NCBI RefSeq assembly: GCF_910592395.1
Contig: NC_088317.1
Location: 19,020,039-19,080,038, forward strand
DNA length: 60,000 bases
Direction: 5' to 3'
Source of the DNA: Lineus longissimus
Lineage: Eukaryota; Nemertea; Pilidiophora; Heteronemertea; Lineidae
Part shown: piece by piece, positions 48,601 through 60,000 of the stretch
Position numbering within the stretch: the first letter of the stretch is position 1
How the letters are laid out: every line of letters starts with the position of its first letter
The notes under the pieces: model-generated
Seen by the model: the letters and a program-made list of their open reading frames with translations, nothing else
Told to the model about the DNA's origin: nothing
The model's database searches: none
Position numbers and translations under genes: made by a program

Positions 48601-51600
48601 TGACCCTGCCGGAGTCTTTCAAAACAATAAATGATTGTGTCTGACCCTGCTGACCTCGATTTTGAAAAACTTTTTAAAAAAGGTCATTCAAACGTTAAAT
48701 CAACTGCAAAGATAATCTTTTATATCACTGAGGTATGTACATACGATATGTTGAGAAAAATCTGTACAACTATCGAAATATACGATTACTTGGAACTATT
48801 TCGGCTAATCACTTTGCCACCTGCGCGACCTTGTCACTATTGTGGCGCGCTCGTTTGCATACTGCATATAAGAGGCGAATAAAATCTCCATTTCAACATG
48901 AAAGCCTTGACGGCTCAGCGCTGAAGGTGTTCGACTGTGGATCGGCTGGTCACGGGTTCGACCCCCGGTGAATCGAATTTTTTTTTCTTTTTTTCTTCTT
49001 CCTTGTCTTGCTATCTGATCATCCATGTACAGATGTAAACATTTTCATTATCATCATTATCATACTCCGCACCCAAACTTTTCAAACTCCAGCACATACT
49101 GATTCCGGGCGTTCGAGTACATGAATTATGAGGTAGATGTATTGTTTCAATCATCGCAAATCTGCCTAAAACGGCAAGTTTTCTCAGGTACGGGTACGAC
49201 AGTGGCGTGCGTCTTTTTCATTGAAACGACCTCGCACGGCCGGCACCGACATATATCGTCGTTGATGATGGAGATAGCGGTAGCCGGTACATATTGAGCA
49301 CGGTTCACGAGCAGTTCAATGTGCTCATGACGTGACGAGAGCAAATCTCACGGGTGGGGCGGAAATTCGCCATATTGCTGACATCATCGGCGCCAACAAC
49401 TGTTTCTTTTGACCCTGCCGGAGTCTTTCAAAACAATAAATGATTGTGTCTGACCCTGCTGACCTCGATTTTGAAAAACTTTTTAAAAAAGGTCATTCAA
49501 ACGTTAAATCAACTGCAAAGATAATCTTGTATATCACTGAGGTATGTACATACGATATGTTGAGAAAAATCTGTACAACTATCGAAATATACGATTACTT
49601 GGAACTATTTCGGCTAATCACTTTGCCACCTGCGCGACCTTGTCACTATTGTGGCGCGCTCGTTTGCATACCGCATATAAGAGGCGAATAAAATCTCCAT
49701 TTCAACATGAAAGCCTTGACGGCTCAGCGCTGAAGGTGTTTGACTGTGGATCGGCTGGTCACGGGTTCGACCCCCGGTGAATCGTTTTTCTTTTTCTTTT
49801 TTTCTTCTTCCTTGTCTTGCTATCTGATCATCCATGTACAGATGTAAACATTTTCATTATCATCATTATCATACTCCGCACCCAAACTTTTCAAACTCCA
49901 GCACATACTGATTCCGGGCGTTCGAGTACATGAATTATGAGGTAGATGTATTGTTTCAATCATCGCAAATCTGCCTAAAACGGCAAGTTTTCTCAGGTAC
50001 GGGTACGACAGTGGCGTGCGTCTTTTTCATTGAAACGACCTCGCACGGCCGGCACCGACATATATCGTCGTTGATGATGGAGAGAGCGGTAGCCGGTACA
50101 TATTGAGCACGGTTCACTAGCAGTTCAATGTGCTCATGACGTGACGAGAGCAAATCTCACGGGTGGGGCGGAAATTCGCCATATTGCTGACATCATCGAC
50201 GCCAACAACTGTTTCTTTTGACCCTGCCGGAGTCTTTCAAAACAATAAATGATTGTGTCTGACCCTGCTGACCTCGATTTTGAAAAACTTTTTAAAAAAG
50301 GTCATTCAAACGTTAAATCAACTGCAAAGATAATCTTTTATATCACTGAGGTATGTACATACGATATGTTGAGAAAAATCTGTACAACTATCGAAATATA
50401 CGATTACTTGGAACTATTTCGGCTAATCACTTTGCCACCTGCGCGACCTTGTCACTATTGTGGCGCGCTCGTTTGCATACCGCATATAAGAGGCGAATAA
50501 AATCTCCATTTCAACATGAAAGCCTTGACGGCTCAGCGCTGAAGGTGTTTGACTGTGGATCGGCTGGTCACGGGTTCGACCCCCTGGTGAATCGTTTTTT
50601 TTTTCTTTTTTTCTTCTTCCTTGTCTTGCTATCTGATCATCCATGTACAGATGTAAACATTTTCATTATCATCATTATCATACTCCGCACCCAAACTTTT
50701 CAAACTCCAGCACATACTGATTCCGGGCGTTCGAGTACATGAATTATGAGGTAGATGTATTGTTTCAATCATCGCAAATCTGCCTAAAACGGCAAGTTTT
50801 CTCAGGTACGGGTACGACAGTGGCGTGCGTCTTTTTCATTGAAACGACCTCGCACGGCCGGCACCGACATATATCGTCGTTGATGATGGAGAGAGCGGTT
50901 GCCCGTACATATTGAGCACGGTTCACTAGCAGTTCAATGTGCTCATGACGTGACGAGAGCAAATCTCACGGGTGGGGCGGAAATTCGCCATATTGCTGAC
51001 ATCATCGGCGCCAACAACTGTTTCTTTTGACCCTGCCGGAGTCTTTCAAAACAATAAATGATTGTGTCTGACCCTGCTGACCTCGATTTTGAAAAACTTT
51101 TTAAAAAAGGTCATTCAAACGTTAAATCAACTGCAAAGATAATCTTTTATATCACTGAGGTATGTACATACGATATGTTGAGAAAAATCTGTACAACTAT
51201 CGAAATATACGATTACTTGGAACTATTTCGGCTAATCACTTTGCCACCTGCGCGACCTTGTCACTATTGTGGCGCGCTCGTTTGCATACCGCATATAAGA
51301 GGCGAATAAAATCTCCATTTCAACATGAAAGCCTTGACGGCTCAGCGCTGAAGGTGTTTGACTGTGGATCGGCTGGTCACGGGTTCGACCCCCGGTGATT
51401 CGAATTTTTTTTTCTTTTTTTCTTCTTCCTTGTCTTGCTATCTGATCATCCATGTACAGATGTAAACATTTTCATTATCATCATTATCATACTCCGCACC
51501 CAAACTTTTCAAACTCCAGCACATACTGATTCCGGGCGTTCGAGTACATGAATTATGAGGTAGATGTATTGTTTCAATCATCGCAAATCTGCCTAAAACG

Positions 51601-51968
51601 GCAAGTTTTCTCAGGTACGGGTACGACAGTGGCGTGCGTCTTTTTCATTGAAACGACCTCGCACGGCCGGCACCGACATATATCGTCGTTGATGATGGAG
51701 AGAGCGGTAGCCGGTACATAGTGAGCACGGTTCACTAGCAGTTCAATGTGCTCATGACGTGACGAGAGCAAATCTCACGGGTGGGGCGGAAATTCGCCAT
51801 ATTGCTGACATCTTCGCGCCAACAACTGTTTCTTTTGACCCTGCCGGAGTCTTTCAAAACAATAAATGATTGTGTCTGACCCTGCTGACCTCGATTTTGA
51901 AAAACTTTTTAAAAAAGGTCATTCAAACGTTAAATCAACTGCAAAGATAATCTTCTATATCACTGAGG

Positions 51969-52001
51969 TTTGGGTGTGGGGTATGATAATGATGATAATG
52001 A
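51969..52001 (-). repeat. Right member of 33-bp inverted pair closing the array
   Basis: The last unit leaves the consensus right after GAGGT, where other units read ATGTACATAC, and continues with TTTGGGTGTGGGGTATGATA and the rest of the inverted motif. This is the only copy of the motif in inverse orientation that I found. Confidence 0.85.
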
Positions 52002-52539
52002 GACACTGAACCGGCCATTGCATTTCGACCAACAGGGGTACCTATTGGAACCAGTTCGAGAAGGACGTGAACGTTTGACGAACCAGCGTCCCTCGCCAAG
52101 AGAGTCCAGCAGAAATGTACTTTTTCATCCAAATCGTGTTCCGCAAACGTCTATATTTGTAAACCGTAAAAATAATACCTCGGTGTCGTCGCAACCATAA
52201 CAACCAGCAAAATAACGCTGAGCGTTCCTTTAAGATTTGTCAGACAACAAACTATCGTCATAGCAATTCTGGTTATACAGGTCCAAATCTTCATGTAAGT
52301 GGCTTGACTGATGCTTAGTTAAATTTCTCGTGTTAATATGCTGCACCTGTCATTGTGTATATGGAGAACAAACGAAACCAAAGGGTTTACAAGATAACGG
52401 GATAACGGGCAGGTTTTTGACAATTGTTACTGTTCCCGTTGTCAGAGTTTCTTTCACTTTTCAATACCAGAAACTGCCTCATTTCATGGGTGTACTGCAC
52501 ATCTTTTTTTTATAGACTCGCTGCAATGAAGCCAGGCGG
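52002..52539. other. No supported gene
   Basis: Non-coding sequence between the array end and the right half of the Tigger-like element. Confidence 0.45.
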
Positions 52540-52930
52540 ATGATCTGAGTCCAAATATTTTTTGACTGGTTTTTTTTCTGCTCAACATGAAGAAATATCA
52601 CAAGCCCCAAAAATGTTTGCTTTGAAAAATTTTCACAATTTCGAACTTATGAAAAAATTCCACTCTAGAGGATGAAAAAATTTCTGAGTCCAAATATTTT
52701 TTTGACTTGTTTTTTTCTGCTCAAAATGAAGAAACATGATCAGCCCCATAAAATGTTTGGCTTTGAAAATTTTTCAGAATTTTGAACTTATAAATAAGTT
52801 CAACAACTTTGGCGGGAAAACCTAATCATGCATTTTGTCCCCGAATTTTCAACTTTACTAACGCGACCTCCCCAGTAACGCGACCATTTAACCTCGTCCC
52901 AAGAGTGGTCGTTTTACCGGGGTTCCACTG
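52540..52930. mobile_element. Right part of pogo/Tigger-like non-autonomous element
   Basis: Two AT-rich units (landmark CTGCTCAA at 52578 and 52717) match those at 30518-30860 in the same orientation. The part ends ACCGGGGTTCCACTG at 52930 followed by TA, the inverse of the left terminus at 30275. GCGACC-type motifs near 52863-52885 are typical inner terminal sequence of such elements. Confidence 0.7.
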
Positions 52931-52932
52931 TA

Positions 52933-54470
52933 TATCTATACTTCCCTATGTTCAGTAGAGGATTACTTTGTTGTTCGCTGCAATGAGGTCTACACCTTAA
53001 CCCAATAACACCAGGCGTGAAAAGAGAATTGAGGATTTTTTCCCTTTTTATTGAAAACGAATACGGGAAATAAACAATAGCTCTCTTTATACAATAGTTA
53101 TTTACGTTGTTTTTACACAATTTTCGTAAGGAGGGGCATTTCATTGTTCGGACACCATTTTTAGGGCGAACTATCGGAAAACAATTGTTGTACTTGCTAA
53201 TCTAAAAAATCTTTACTTCCATATATTTGTTCTTCTTTCTAAGGAGTGAACGCATCTTTACTTCCATATGTTTGTTCTTCTCCTGCCTTATAAAGTAGAT
53301 ACCTTTCTTAAAGTTCTTCATTTGGAGTGACTTTGGTATTCAATGAAACATGCATTGAATGACTACATGCATCTCTTCGTGCACGATGGCTGGGAAAGAC
53401 TTTAGAGGAACTGAATGACTACCAGATCGCTATTAACGAAGTCTAAGAAAAATGCGCGGTGGACAACGTTAGAGTTGGTTACGGAATTTATATTCCATAG
53501 TATAACAAATCGTTGCCAAGTAGCTTAAATCAAAATGACATTTTGTCGTACCGTTGGTAATTGGTCTTGTTTCATGCCCAACACTTCTCATCAAACAGGT
53601 TCTCGAAAATCGACGCCATCTTGTTCAACTAGTTCTCCCCTGTCTGAACAGCTAGGGTAACTAGTCTTTTGCAGAACTGAGATCTGAGAACCTAACCGTC
53701 GAGCTTTTTCACGATTAGGCCAGGAATAGATTTGCTGAAATAAAATACAACTGTTCAAAGTGATCCGATACCACCCGTGTGCAAGTGACTTTTCCCTCGA
53801 GATCATGAAGAGAGGGTATTTCAATTCTGTCAATGCACCCCCCCCCCCCCCCAAAAAGAAACACAAAAACACTGTACACGAAATAATGTCAAGGTCTGTT
53901 TATCACGAGAAAGTAAGATAGGTTCGCGTAGGCAGCTGGGGCATTCAAATGCCACAAAATTAATTTCAGAGACAGTTTAAGAGCAGCGGGATTACATTAC
54001 TTTAACCTGGGCGAGATGAACATAGTGACTGAAGAGTCATATAAAACAGTCCAACTTCCGTTGAAACACTTTGATGCTGCGGGCATATCGTGAACTATTT
54101 TTGTCTTAGGTTCAGTGGTGTCTCATGACATGCTGACACTTCCCGCTCTGCCTGAGATTTCTAAGCCTTCTTTGCTGACGAGGTTTCCGTTCCGTTAACA
54201 TAACATGTACGGAGTCGAAAATAGGTAATTTTCCATATATATCTGTGGCATGAATAAGTCACGGTGCAAGATGAGAGTACAAAACGCCTCTTCTGTTATC
54301 ATCGTGTTGTTTTCCGACCCAGTCCAGAATATTTTGTTTGTTATCTCTACTTGTCGATAGATGAACATGTGCAGAAATAACATGGGGACTATCGAGTTGA
54401 TGGACAACTCCATTGATTCGTAGAATGCTAGAAAGATCCAAGCTTAATCAATTACCCAACGCCTGAGACG
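52933..54470. other. No supported gene; short duplication and C-run
   Basis: TTTACTTCCATAT followed by TTGTTCTTC occurs twice with a step of about 45 bp (53212 and 53257). A run of 15 C lies at 53838-53852. Nothing else supported. Confidence 0.45.
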
Positions 54471-55136
54471 GTGCGGTCAAACAGACTAGAATACAACCTC
54501 TCCCTACCCCTTTACCCATATACCCTCACCGCACATAGACACGCATATACCCGCGGAGGCACGCGCATCCTAAAAACAAATGCACCCCCCGAAGGATGGA
54601 AACAAAGCAACTGTCCGCATTTATCCATAACTGACAACATTTCAAGAAATGTTTCAGACAGATTGCCTACTCATTTAGCAGTAATGGATATACATTGTGT
54701 CGAGTCGGTGTCCATAAGAAGAGTATCATATAAAAACAACGAATTTGTGGGTAAGCTGAAACATCTACCCTAAAGACATGGACACATTGACGCACTTTGG
54801 TTAGTGAAACTTTCTTCAGGACGCGGTGTGATCTAATGATGTTCCTATTGGTATCGCTTATCGCGAGAAAAGACAGTATGGCTATAAGTTATACATGTAT
54901 CAAAGGAACTGCATTTGCCTTTGGGGTTAGCAATACTGTATCCAAAGAAAACAGCTTTCAGTACAACTGGAATCACGAGCCATAGATTCCTCGGCTTGAT
55001 TTGTATACCCAGACACAGCTATCAACTCAAGGCAAATTCTCATGCAGGTTTCACATTTAAATCAAAAATTGAGATTGAAGTAAAAAAGTTTTTCATTATC
55101 ATTGCTAAATATCAGAAGCATAAGCTTCTAAGATAG
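54471..55136 (+). pseudogene. Broken relative of the CUB-like frames
   Basis: In one frame CPHLS (54612-54626) and, after several stops, ICIPRH (54999-55016) appear in the order and similar context as CPRLS and ICLPRD of the intact frame at 15804-16781, followed by FFIII where that frame has FFHII. Stops at 54771-54773 and several between 54830 and 54890, plus an open stretch in another frame at 54797-54985, indicate decay or missed splicing. The assignment rests on alignment by eye. Confidence 0.35.
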
Positions 55137-57207
55137 GAAGAGAGACGATATCTCTCATTTCGTTTGTTAAGTTTAGTCTTAAATGTTGTGCATGCCTGAA
55201 TGCCAGCTCATCGATCATGAACTATTCTGTGGTTTACCTGAAACTGAAGAAGACTTATCCCGCCTGGGATTTTGACTGGACCATTCAGGACCTTTATTGT
55301 CATATGTGACAGTGTTGGTAATTGGTTTCCGTTAACTTAATATTTCTACATGATAGTTCTGCTCTTTCAGCCACATCAGTTATAACACCATGGTTAAAAA
55401 CGTATAATCCAATAATAATTGGCAGGGAAAAACTGAAGTGAGGTGTTTTTCCGTAGCACTGTGACTTCCGAGTGGGTATCAATATCAGAGGTGCAGAGAT
55501 ACCCTGTCAATCATATCTTCATAAATACCCGTCATGTGACTGAACTAATTAATGGAGTTATGGAGAATGAAATTGACGGTTGAAGTTTTTGTTGGAAGTA
55601 GAGCCACGGATAGCAAAAGACATAACACTTTAAATCTTGCAGAAGAATGAACAGCCTCAAAAGACCGACAACCCCCCCCCCTCCACACACCCCGCACACA
55701 CACTGATTCGCATTGAAGGCATCACAAGCAACTCTCTAATGTTGAGGTCGGGCACATTAACATCATACAGAAATAACGAACATTCCTTTATGTAATAAAT
55801 GAACGAAATTTTTCCTCTTTACTTTTGAAAAAAAAAAGTAATTTCCGAAAAGCGACGGATATTACTGGTACCAGACTCCCTTTTGTCAGTCATTACAAAC
55901 ATTCCAAAGGTATTGCGTGTACAATTCTAAAATAACTCCAACAATAATGAAAACTGATGTTTGTAGGTGTTTGAAACTGCGATGCGTCGCCCCCTCCCCC
56001 CTTCGGTATATCTGATAAGCATACAGAGAGCCCCTTTATGAATAACTGCCAAATTATCAATCACATATTTATGAAATCACGATAGGAGACACCCGAGATC
56101 GATGCAGCATTCCTCTAAGGCTGATTCCATTTCGTCTGATGATTCCTTCTCCATAATTCTGCATAATCGGAGGCGACCCACCAATTGAGCAGGTCGCGAT
56201 GTTGCAATATTTTAAGAAAGACGTTTGTGTTGGTGTACATATTAAAAAGTGAGATTAGTGAGGCAATAAAGGTGTTAATGATATCGTTAAATGACTTGAC
56301 AATTGGGAGAATGTTATTGATTCCTTCACAAGAAAAGTGTCGATAAAAATAAAATTGTTGATGGTATTATTTGCAAAAAGAGTTCATGAGAAGTTAATTT
56401 ACGTGACTTTTGTAGATGGTATTTCAATTTCAAAAATGTTTTTATGATATTTAAAAGAAAGGTGTTGCCAATACTTGAATCTCATTTTCTCGATTACATA
56501 TCTAAGCTATGTGTATTTCTTTTACTGGGCTGGTGACTATATATTTACTTTCCAAAATGCATGGAACAGTTTCGTACACGAGCTATAATTAAATTCAGTT
56601 ATAAATTCACTCTTGTTCTACAGTGTAATTTGAACATTTTCAAAGCCCTATCAAGATTGTTCCGAGGAACAGTTAGCAGAATATTGAGTCATACCGAACT
56701 AAAACCGACATAAGACTTCGAAAACTTTCACTCGGGGGGGGGGGGGGGGGGCATTATTTAGCAGTGAATAAAGTAACAGCAATATAGAACCTCTTGGTGA
56801 ACAAAATGTCTGGCAAGATTGTGTGGCAAAATGATGGTTAACCATACAGAACGACACAAAACCCATCACTGATTAAATTATTAATTAAACTAATTAAAAA
56901 ATACTTACCCTGTTCAAATAAGTGCAGCGTGGACGGGTTTCCTTCCGAATATCCCAAAGAAATTCTGCGCGAATCTCGATGCAGTAGTTCCCAACCAGCG
57001 TTTATACTCAAGGCGAAAAACCTGCCAACCGATCCCTTGGTCCAACTCCGTAACTTTCCTGAGATTTATTAGAATTGCAACCGTGAGTGTTAGCGCCTCT
57101 ATCAGGCAAAATGTGAACTATGCTTTATGGGATTGCCTCTACTGAGTTGTATCACGTATCATATCCGATGACTTGTAATGGTCGAAGGAATTATATGCTA
57201 CTTCAGA
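55137..57207. other. No supported gene; homopolymer tracts
   Basis: AT-rich. Runs of 10 C (55672-55681) and 18 G (56734-56751). No recognisable coding or RNA gene. Confidence 0.5.
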
Positions 57208-57316
57208 TCATACTTCACCTCCAATACCACATTCAAAAACCTCATTCAATCTCATACGGTTAGTACAGTCGACATTTGTGAATAGTCGTGTCTGATTGGC
57301 TAAAAATTCTACCTGC

Positions 57317-57453
57317 AACACTCCCGTCATCGCCACCGAGTAACCAACTGGTTCATACTTCCTCAACTTCTCATTATAATTATCATGGTCATCATCAAAG
57401 ATGGCATCTTTGTGCACATCTGTGCCTTTGTCTCTGTGCTCTTCCTTCTCTAT
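57317..57453 (-). CDS. Possible minus-strand coding exon (weak)
   Basis: On the minus strand a frame without ATG encodes a charged peptide (IEKEEHRDKGTDVHKDAIF onward) ending VLQ just before a donor-like GTAGAA, with an acceptor-like TTTGATAG before it. The plus strand of the same DNA reads as a very hydrophobic peptide, which is the expected mirror of a charged frame. No domain, and no partner exon was found. Confidence 0.15.
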
Positions 57454-58121
57454 CAAATTTTATACATCGTCAAACATGTTCGAGAAGGGATTTTGATAAC
57501 TGAGTACGCGATATGCCGTTTTTGGGCGAGGATTAACCGCAGCCCCTCACTGTGTTGAAATATCGCACTTTCAGGCAGTTCTATGCCTGAAAGCGCGTAT
57601 AAAGAAGAGAATAAAAAGGTCGGCAGAACCTTGGATAAGTTTGTGATTGGGGGTTTTCTTCAGGAACAGATCACAAGATTTCTGCTAGAAGCTTAGCTCT
57701 AATCCCAATTTGTATCTCCTAAAATCTAAATCCATTGAGTTGAGGATTTGGACATGAAACGAGTATACTAACTGAGTATTATAAAGAGTTATCTCGAGGC
57801 TGTTCAAATTCACAACATCAATGCCTCGCCTTTCGTATTATGTCCATTTTAAAGCAATCTAAAAGACGCCCTGTGACGTCTTAGAACTCAAGGTAAAAAA
57901 CACCCGAGGACAAGAAATATTTAGATTTTTCGTAAAATTCTCAATCACAAGTATATCAGCGGGTGTATTGTATACATTTTTATGAAGCTCAATCTGATTT
58001 TACTTCAATTTTGTGACGTCGTTCTTTTGGTGGATTTTGTTTTTGTGTTTCTACTTCACGGACGCCTATTTTGCTGCCCTCGAAGGAATTCTTGCCTGGC
58101 AACCTTCCCTTCATAACGAGG

Positions 58122-60000
58122 ATGTTGATCCGTGTCTTCACCTTGCTGTTTGTAACACGACTGACCCAGGTAAGTGGCAAATTGTCTGAGGCAAAAACGC
58201 TATCGGCCCCCAAATTTTACTGGAATCTGAGAAAAAAATCAACGCTTCCAACTCCGCTAGTTTGGACAGAATAGTGAATTTTCATTGAAATTAGCGAGTT
58301 GGCTAAATCGCTCAAAGGAGTGGTCAAATTCTTTTTTCCTAAAAATGCCTTGGATTTCTGTAGAGCGTAATGTAGGCAAAAACGGTACACCGGATATAGA
58401 AGAACACAAAATACGCCCTATTGACCTGAATTGGGACGCTAATGTTCAGTGTGAGTATGCATTACATTGTTTAACACTTTGTTTCAGAGCATGCCATACC
58501 TACCAGGCCCCCCACCCAGTGGTTCAAACGTCAATAAACTAGGGGGTCACGAAGGGGGGCCACTCAGTGCAATTTTGGCGCATGGAGCTATACAACGACA
58601 AGCAGCATCGCCAATAGGCGAAGTCCGTACGTATACCATTCTTTGTGTTGGACTTCTAGATAATCAAACCGTTTTCAAACCTTTGCCTGAAGAAAGCGCC
58701 CGATAACTGAGCTGCTCTCTGTCTGCTGATCGATTAACGACAGTGTACGTACACGTTATCAACTTTGAACTAATACATTGTTTGTAACATTCTTTGGGGT
58801 GGGCGTGAGGTAGTCATTCTGGAACATATATGAGAGGGCAGAAGAGGGTAGAGTGCTAATTATCATTTCTTGTACCACTTCGTTAGAAATTGATACTTTA
58901 TGCCCATAATCACCCTTTGAGTTGCCACTTGTTCACAGTTGACACGGTCGATAGGCTACTGGTATACATCCCATATTTCTATTCTAGTCCTACCGCAAAC
59001 ACGAGGTTGTCACCCTCTTCACGATATAGCAAATGCAAAAAACGACACCAGTGCTAAAGAAAGACTGGCAGTGGACACAAAACTAACGTACACGTGCAAT
59101 ACAGGTTATGAGCAAACAGGGGGCGACCAGGTCAGAACATGTAATGTGGATTCGAAATGGTCCGGAGTAGACATTGAATGCACAAGTAGGTATTATAGAA
59201 TCGCTTCTTTAAGACCAATTCTATGATTCCCTTGATGACAACAAGGTCACGTTAGCTTTATTAAACACCATCTGCGCTGTTTATCCTCGGAACGATGTGA
59301 TTCGATTAAGATCTCAGTAGAATACTTTAGTAACCGAACAAGACTGACGCCAGGCTATAAAGCACCATAGTATGAGTCCGAATCCATGACGCCAGTAGGT
59401 TAGAGTAGGAAAAGGGGATCATGTACTGGACAGAGATCGACTTCTCCGTGCTCTCAGCAGAAATCCTGACATCCTCCGTTTGAACTTTGATTTTCACTTT
59501 TAAGTAATTAGTTGTGCCAGCCTTAATACCACCATGACTGGGAAAACCAACACATACATGTCAACCGTCATGTTCGCATGCCAGTCCGGATGTCGCAAAG
59601 TCTCAGGGAGCACCGCCAGGACTTGTCAGGCTGACGGGAGATGGGCGGGAACACCGCTGGTTTGTGTCAGTAAGTACTTTTCTCAACACTACGGGGCTAT
59701 TGCGTAGCAGAACTGTTTAGTGTTTTTCAAAAAGTGACAACGTATGAAAATCACCTCGGTGCGATGGATCTGACCACATTGGAGCACATGATTCATATTG
59801 TCGTGTAATTTTAATGAGAATGATTGAGGCTTTAGTGAGCCACGGAAAAGTACCGTAAGGAGACCGTTATAAAAATGAGGTTACACAACAAAATGTAAAC
59901 GTTGTACCGTGAAATTGCTTGCACCTTTAACGAAACCTTATTGTAACGTACTTTTCAGAGGACTGCCTGAAGCTTGACATCACCAACGCTATTAGGACTG
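58122..60000 (+). CDS. Secreted sushi (CCP)-domain protein, 5' part, continues past window
   Basis: Predicted exons: 58122-58169 (ATG plus hydrophobic leader MLIRVFTLLFVTRLTQ, donor GTAAGT), 58488-58626 (Pro/Gly-rich linker, donor GTACGT), 58988-59185 (CCP1), 59505-59669 (CCP2, donor GTAAGT), 59959 onward (start of CCP3, KDCLKLDITN). Phases agree: phase 0 after exon 1 and phase 1 at each CCP boundary, the classic phase for these modules. CCP1 and CCP2 each show the four canonical Cys and the Trp between the third and fourth; CCP2 has an extra Cys (SGCRK). CCP modules mediate protein binding in complement regulators, adhesion proteins and lectins. Neither the specific family nor the C terminus can be seen. 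The exon 2 end is the least certain junction. Confidence 0.82.

Larger units (their letters stand above)
32838..51968 (+). repeat. 808-bp tandem array, 24 units
   Basis: Homology starts at GTCTTGCTATCT (32838) and continues head to tail with an 807-809 bp step to CACTGAGGT (51961-51969), where the 24th unit stops about two thirds through. Units differ by only a few bases. Ordered contents of a unit: a TCATTATCATCATTATCATA motif, a CG-containing middle, an A/T-rich stretch with the 12-bp palindrome GTATGTACATAC, an octamer-like/TATA-like pair, a tRNA-like segment, and a T/C-rich run. Small frames of 65, 78 and 83 codons recur in every unit, but the units are too similar to test for selection. 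Shared variants recur every third unit (2424 bp) from about 35.3 to 42.5 kb, i.e. a higher-order repeat. Edge units (first, and 19 to 24) carry private changes. Confidence 0.97.

Noticed and set aside
32980-51771. Recurring 65-, 78-, 83- and 73-codon frames in the 808-bp units
   Set aside because: Repeated identically because the units are nearly identical; they overlap on both strands, have no recognised domain, and some are lost by single-base indels in individual units.
57350-57540. Plus-strand two-helix membrane protein
   Set aside because: The hydrophobic reading is the mirror of a charged minus-strand frame, has only an internal ATG and no supporting context.

Overview
The window looks like a stretch of a metazoan nuclear genome, probably a marine invertebrate such as a cephalochordate, echinoderm, hemichordate or mollusc. 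The grounds are a spliced gene with GT-AG introns of about 300-360 bp encoding a signal peptide and sushi (CCP) domains, an exon with a PAN/apple-like cysteine pattern, low gene density, a DIRS-type retrotransposon, a pogo/Tigger-like element and abundant mini- and macrosatellites. The species cannot be fixed from the sequence. Initiators were judged on ATG only.

Layout. Positions 1 to about 6241 are GC-rich and are the right-hand part of a DIRS-like tyrosine-recombinase retrotransposon (gag-like, RT, RNase H, YR, internal complementary region, right terminal repeat); its left end lies outside the window. It abuts one copy of a dispersed block (6240-7504) whose second copy lies at 17303-18097. 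The block carries a 75-bp minisatellite, with 8 units in one copy and 2 in the other. A foldback element (7513-8467), a small MITE (8914-9050), a 31-bp minisatellite (about 11607-11947) and a MITE with an internal 74-bp triplication (13689-14003) follow.

Positions 12.9-22.9 kb hold the first non-transposon coding signals: a PAN-like exon, two long adjacent open frames (14394-15293 and 15804-16781) that look like diverged paralogues with CUB-like strand spacing, and shorter CUB-like fragments. A broken third relative lies at 54471-55136.

Positions 27.0-28.7 kb are a 54-bp satellite in which each unit is self-complementary. Positions 30275 to 52930 are bounded by TA-flanked, pogo/Tigger-like inverted termini with matching tandem repeats just inside each end. 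Between them is the dominant feature: 24 near-identical units of about 808 bp (32838-51968). Each full unit carries a tRNA-like segment with A-box-like and B-box sequences followed directly by a T-run. The array shows a three-monomer higher-order period and ends in a 33-bp inverted copy of a motif in the first unit.

The right edge (58122 to the window end) is the start of a secreted sushi-domain gene that continues beyond the window. No operon-like cooperation is expected. The common theme of the host coding signals is extracellular modular proteins (PAN, CUB-like, CCP). The rest is nested transposons and satellites.
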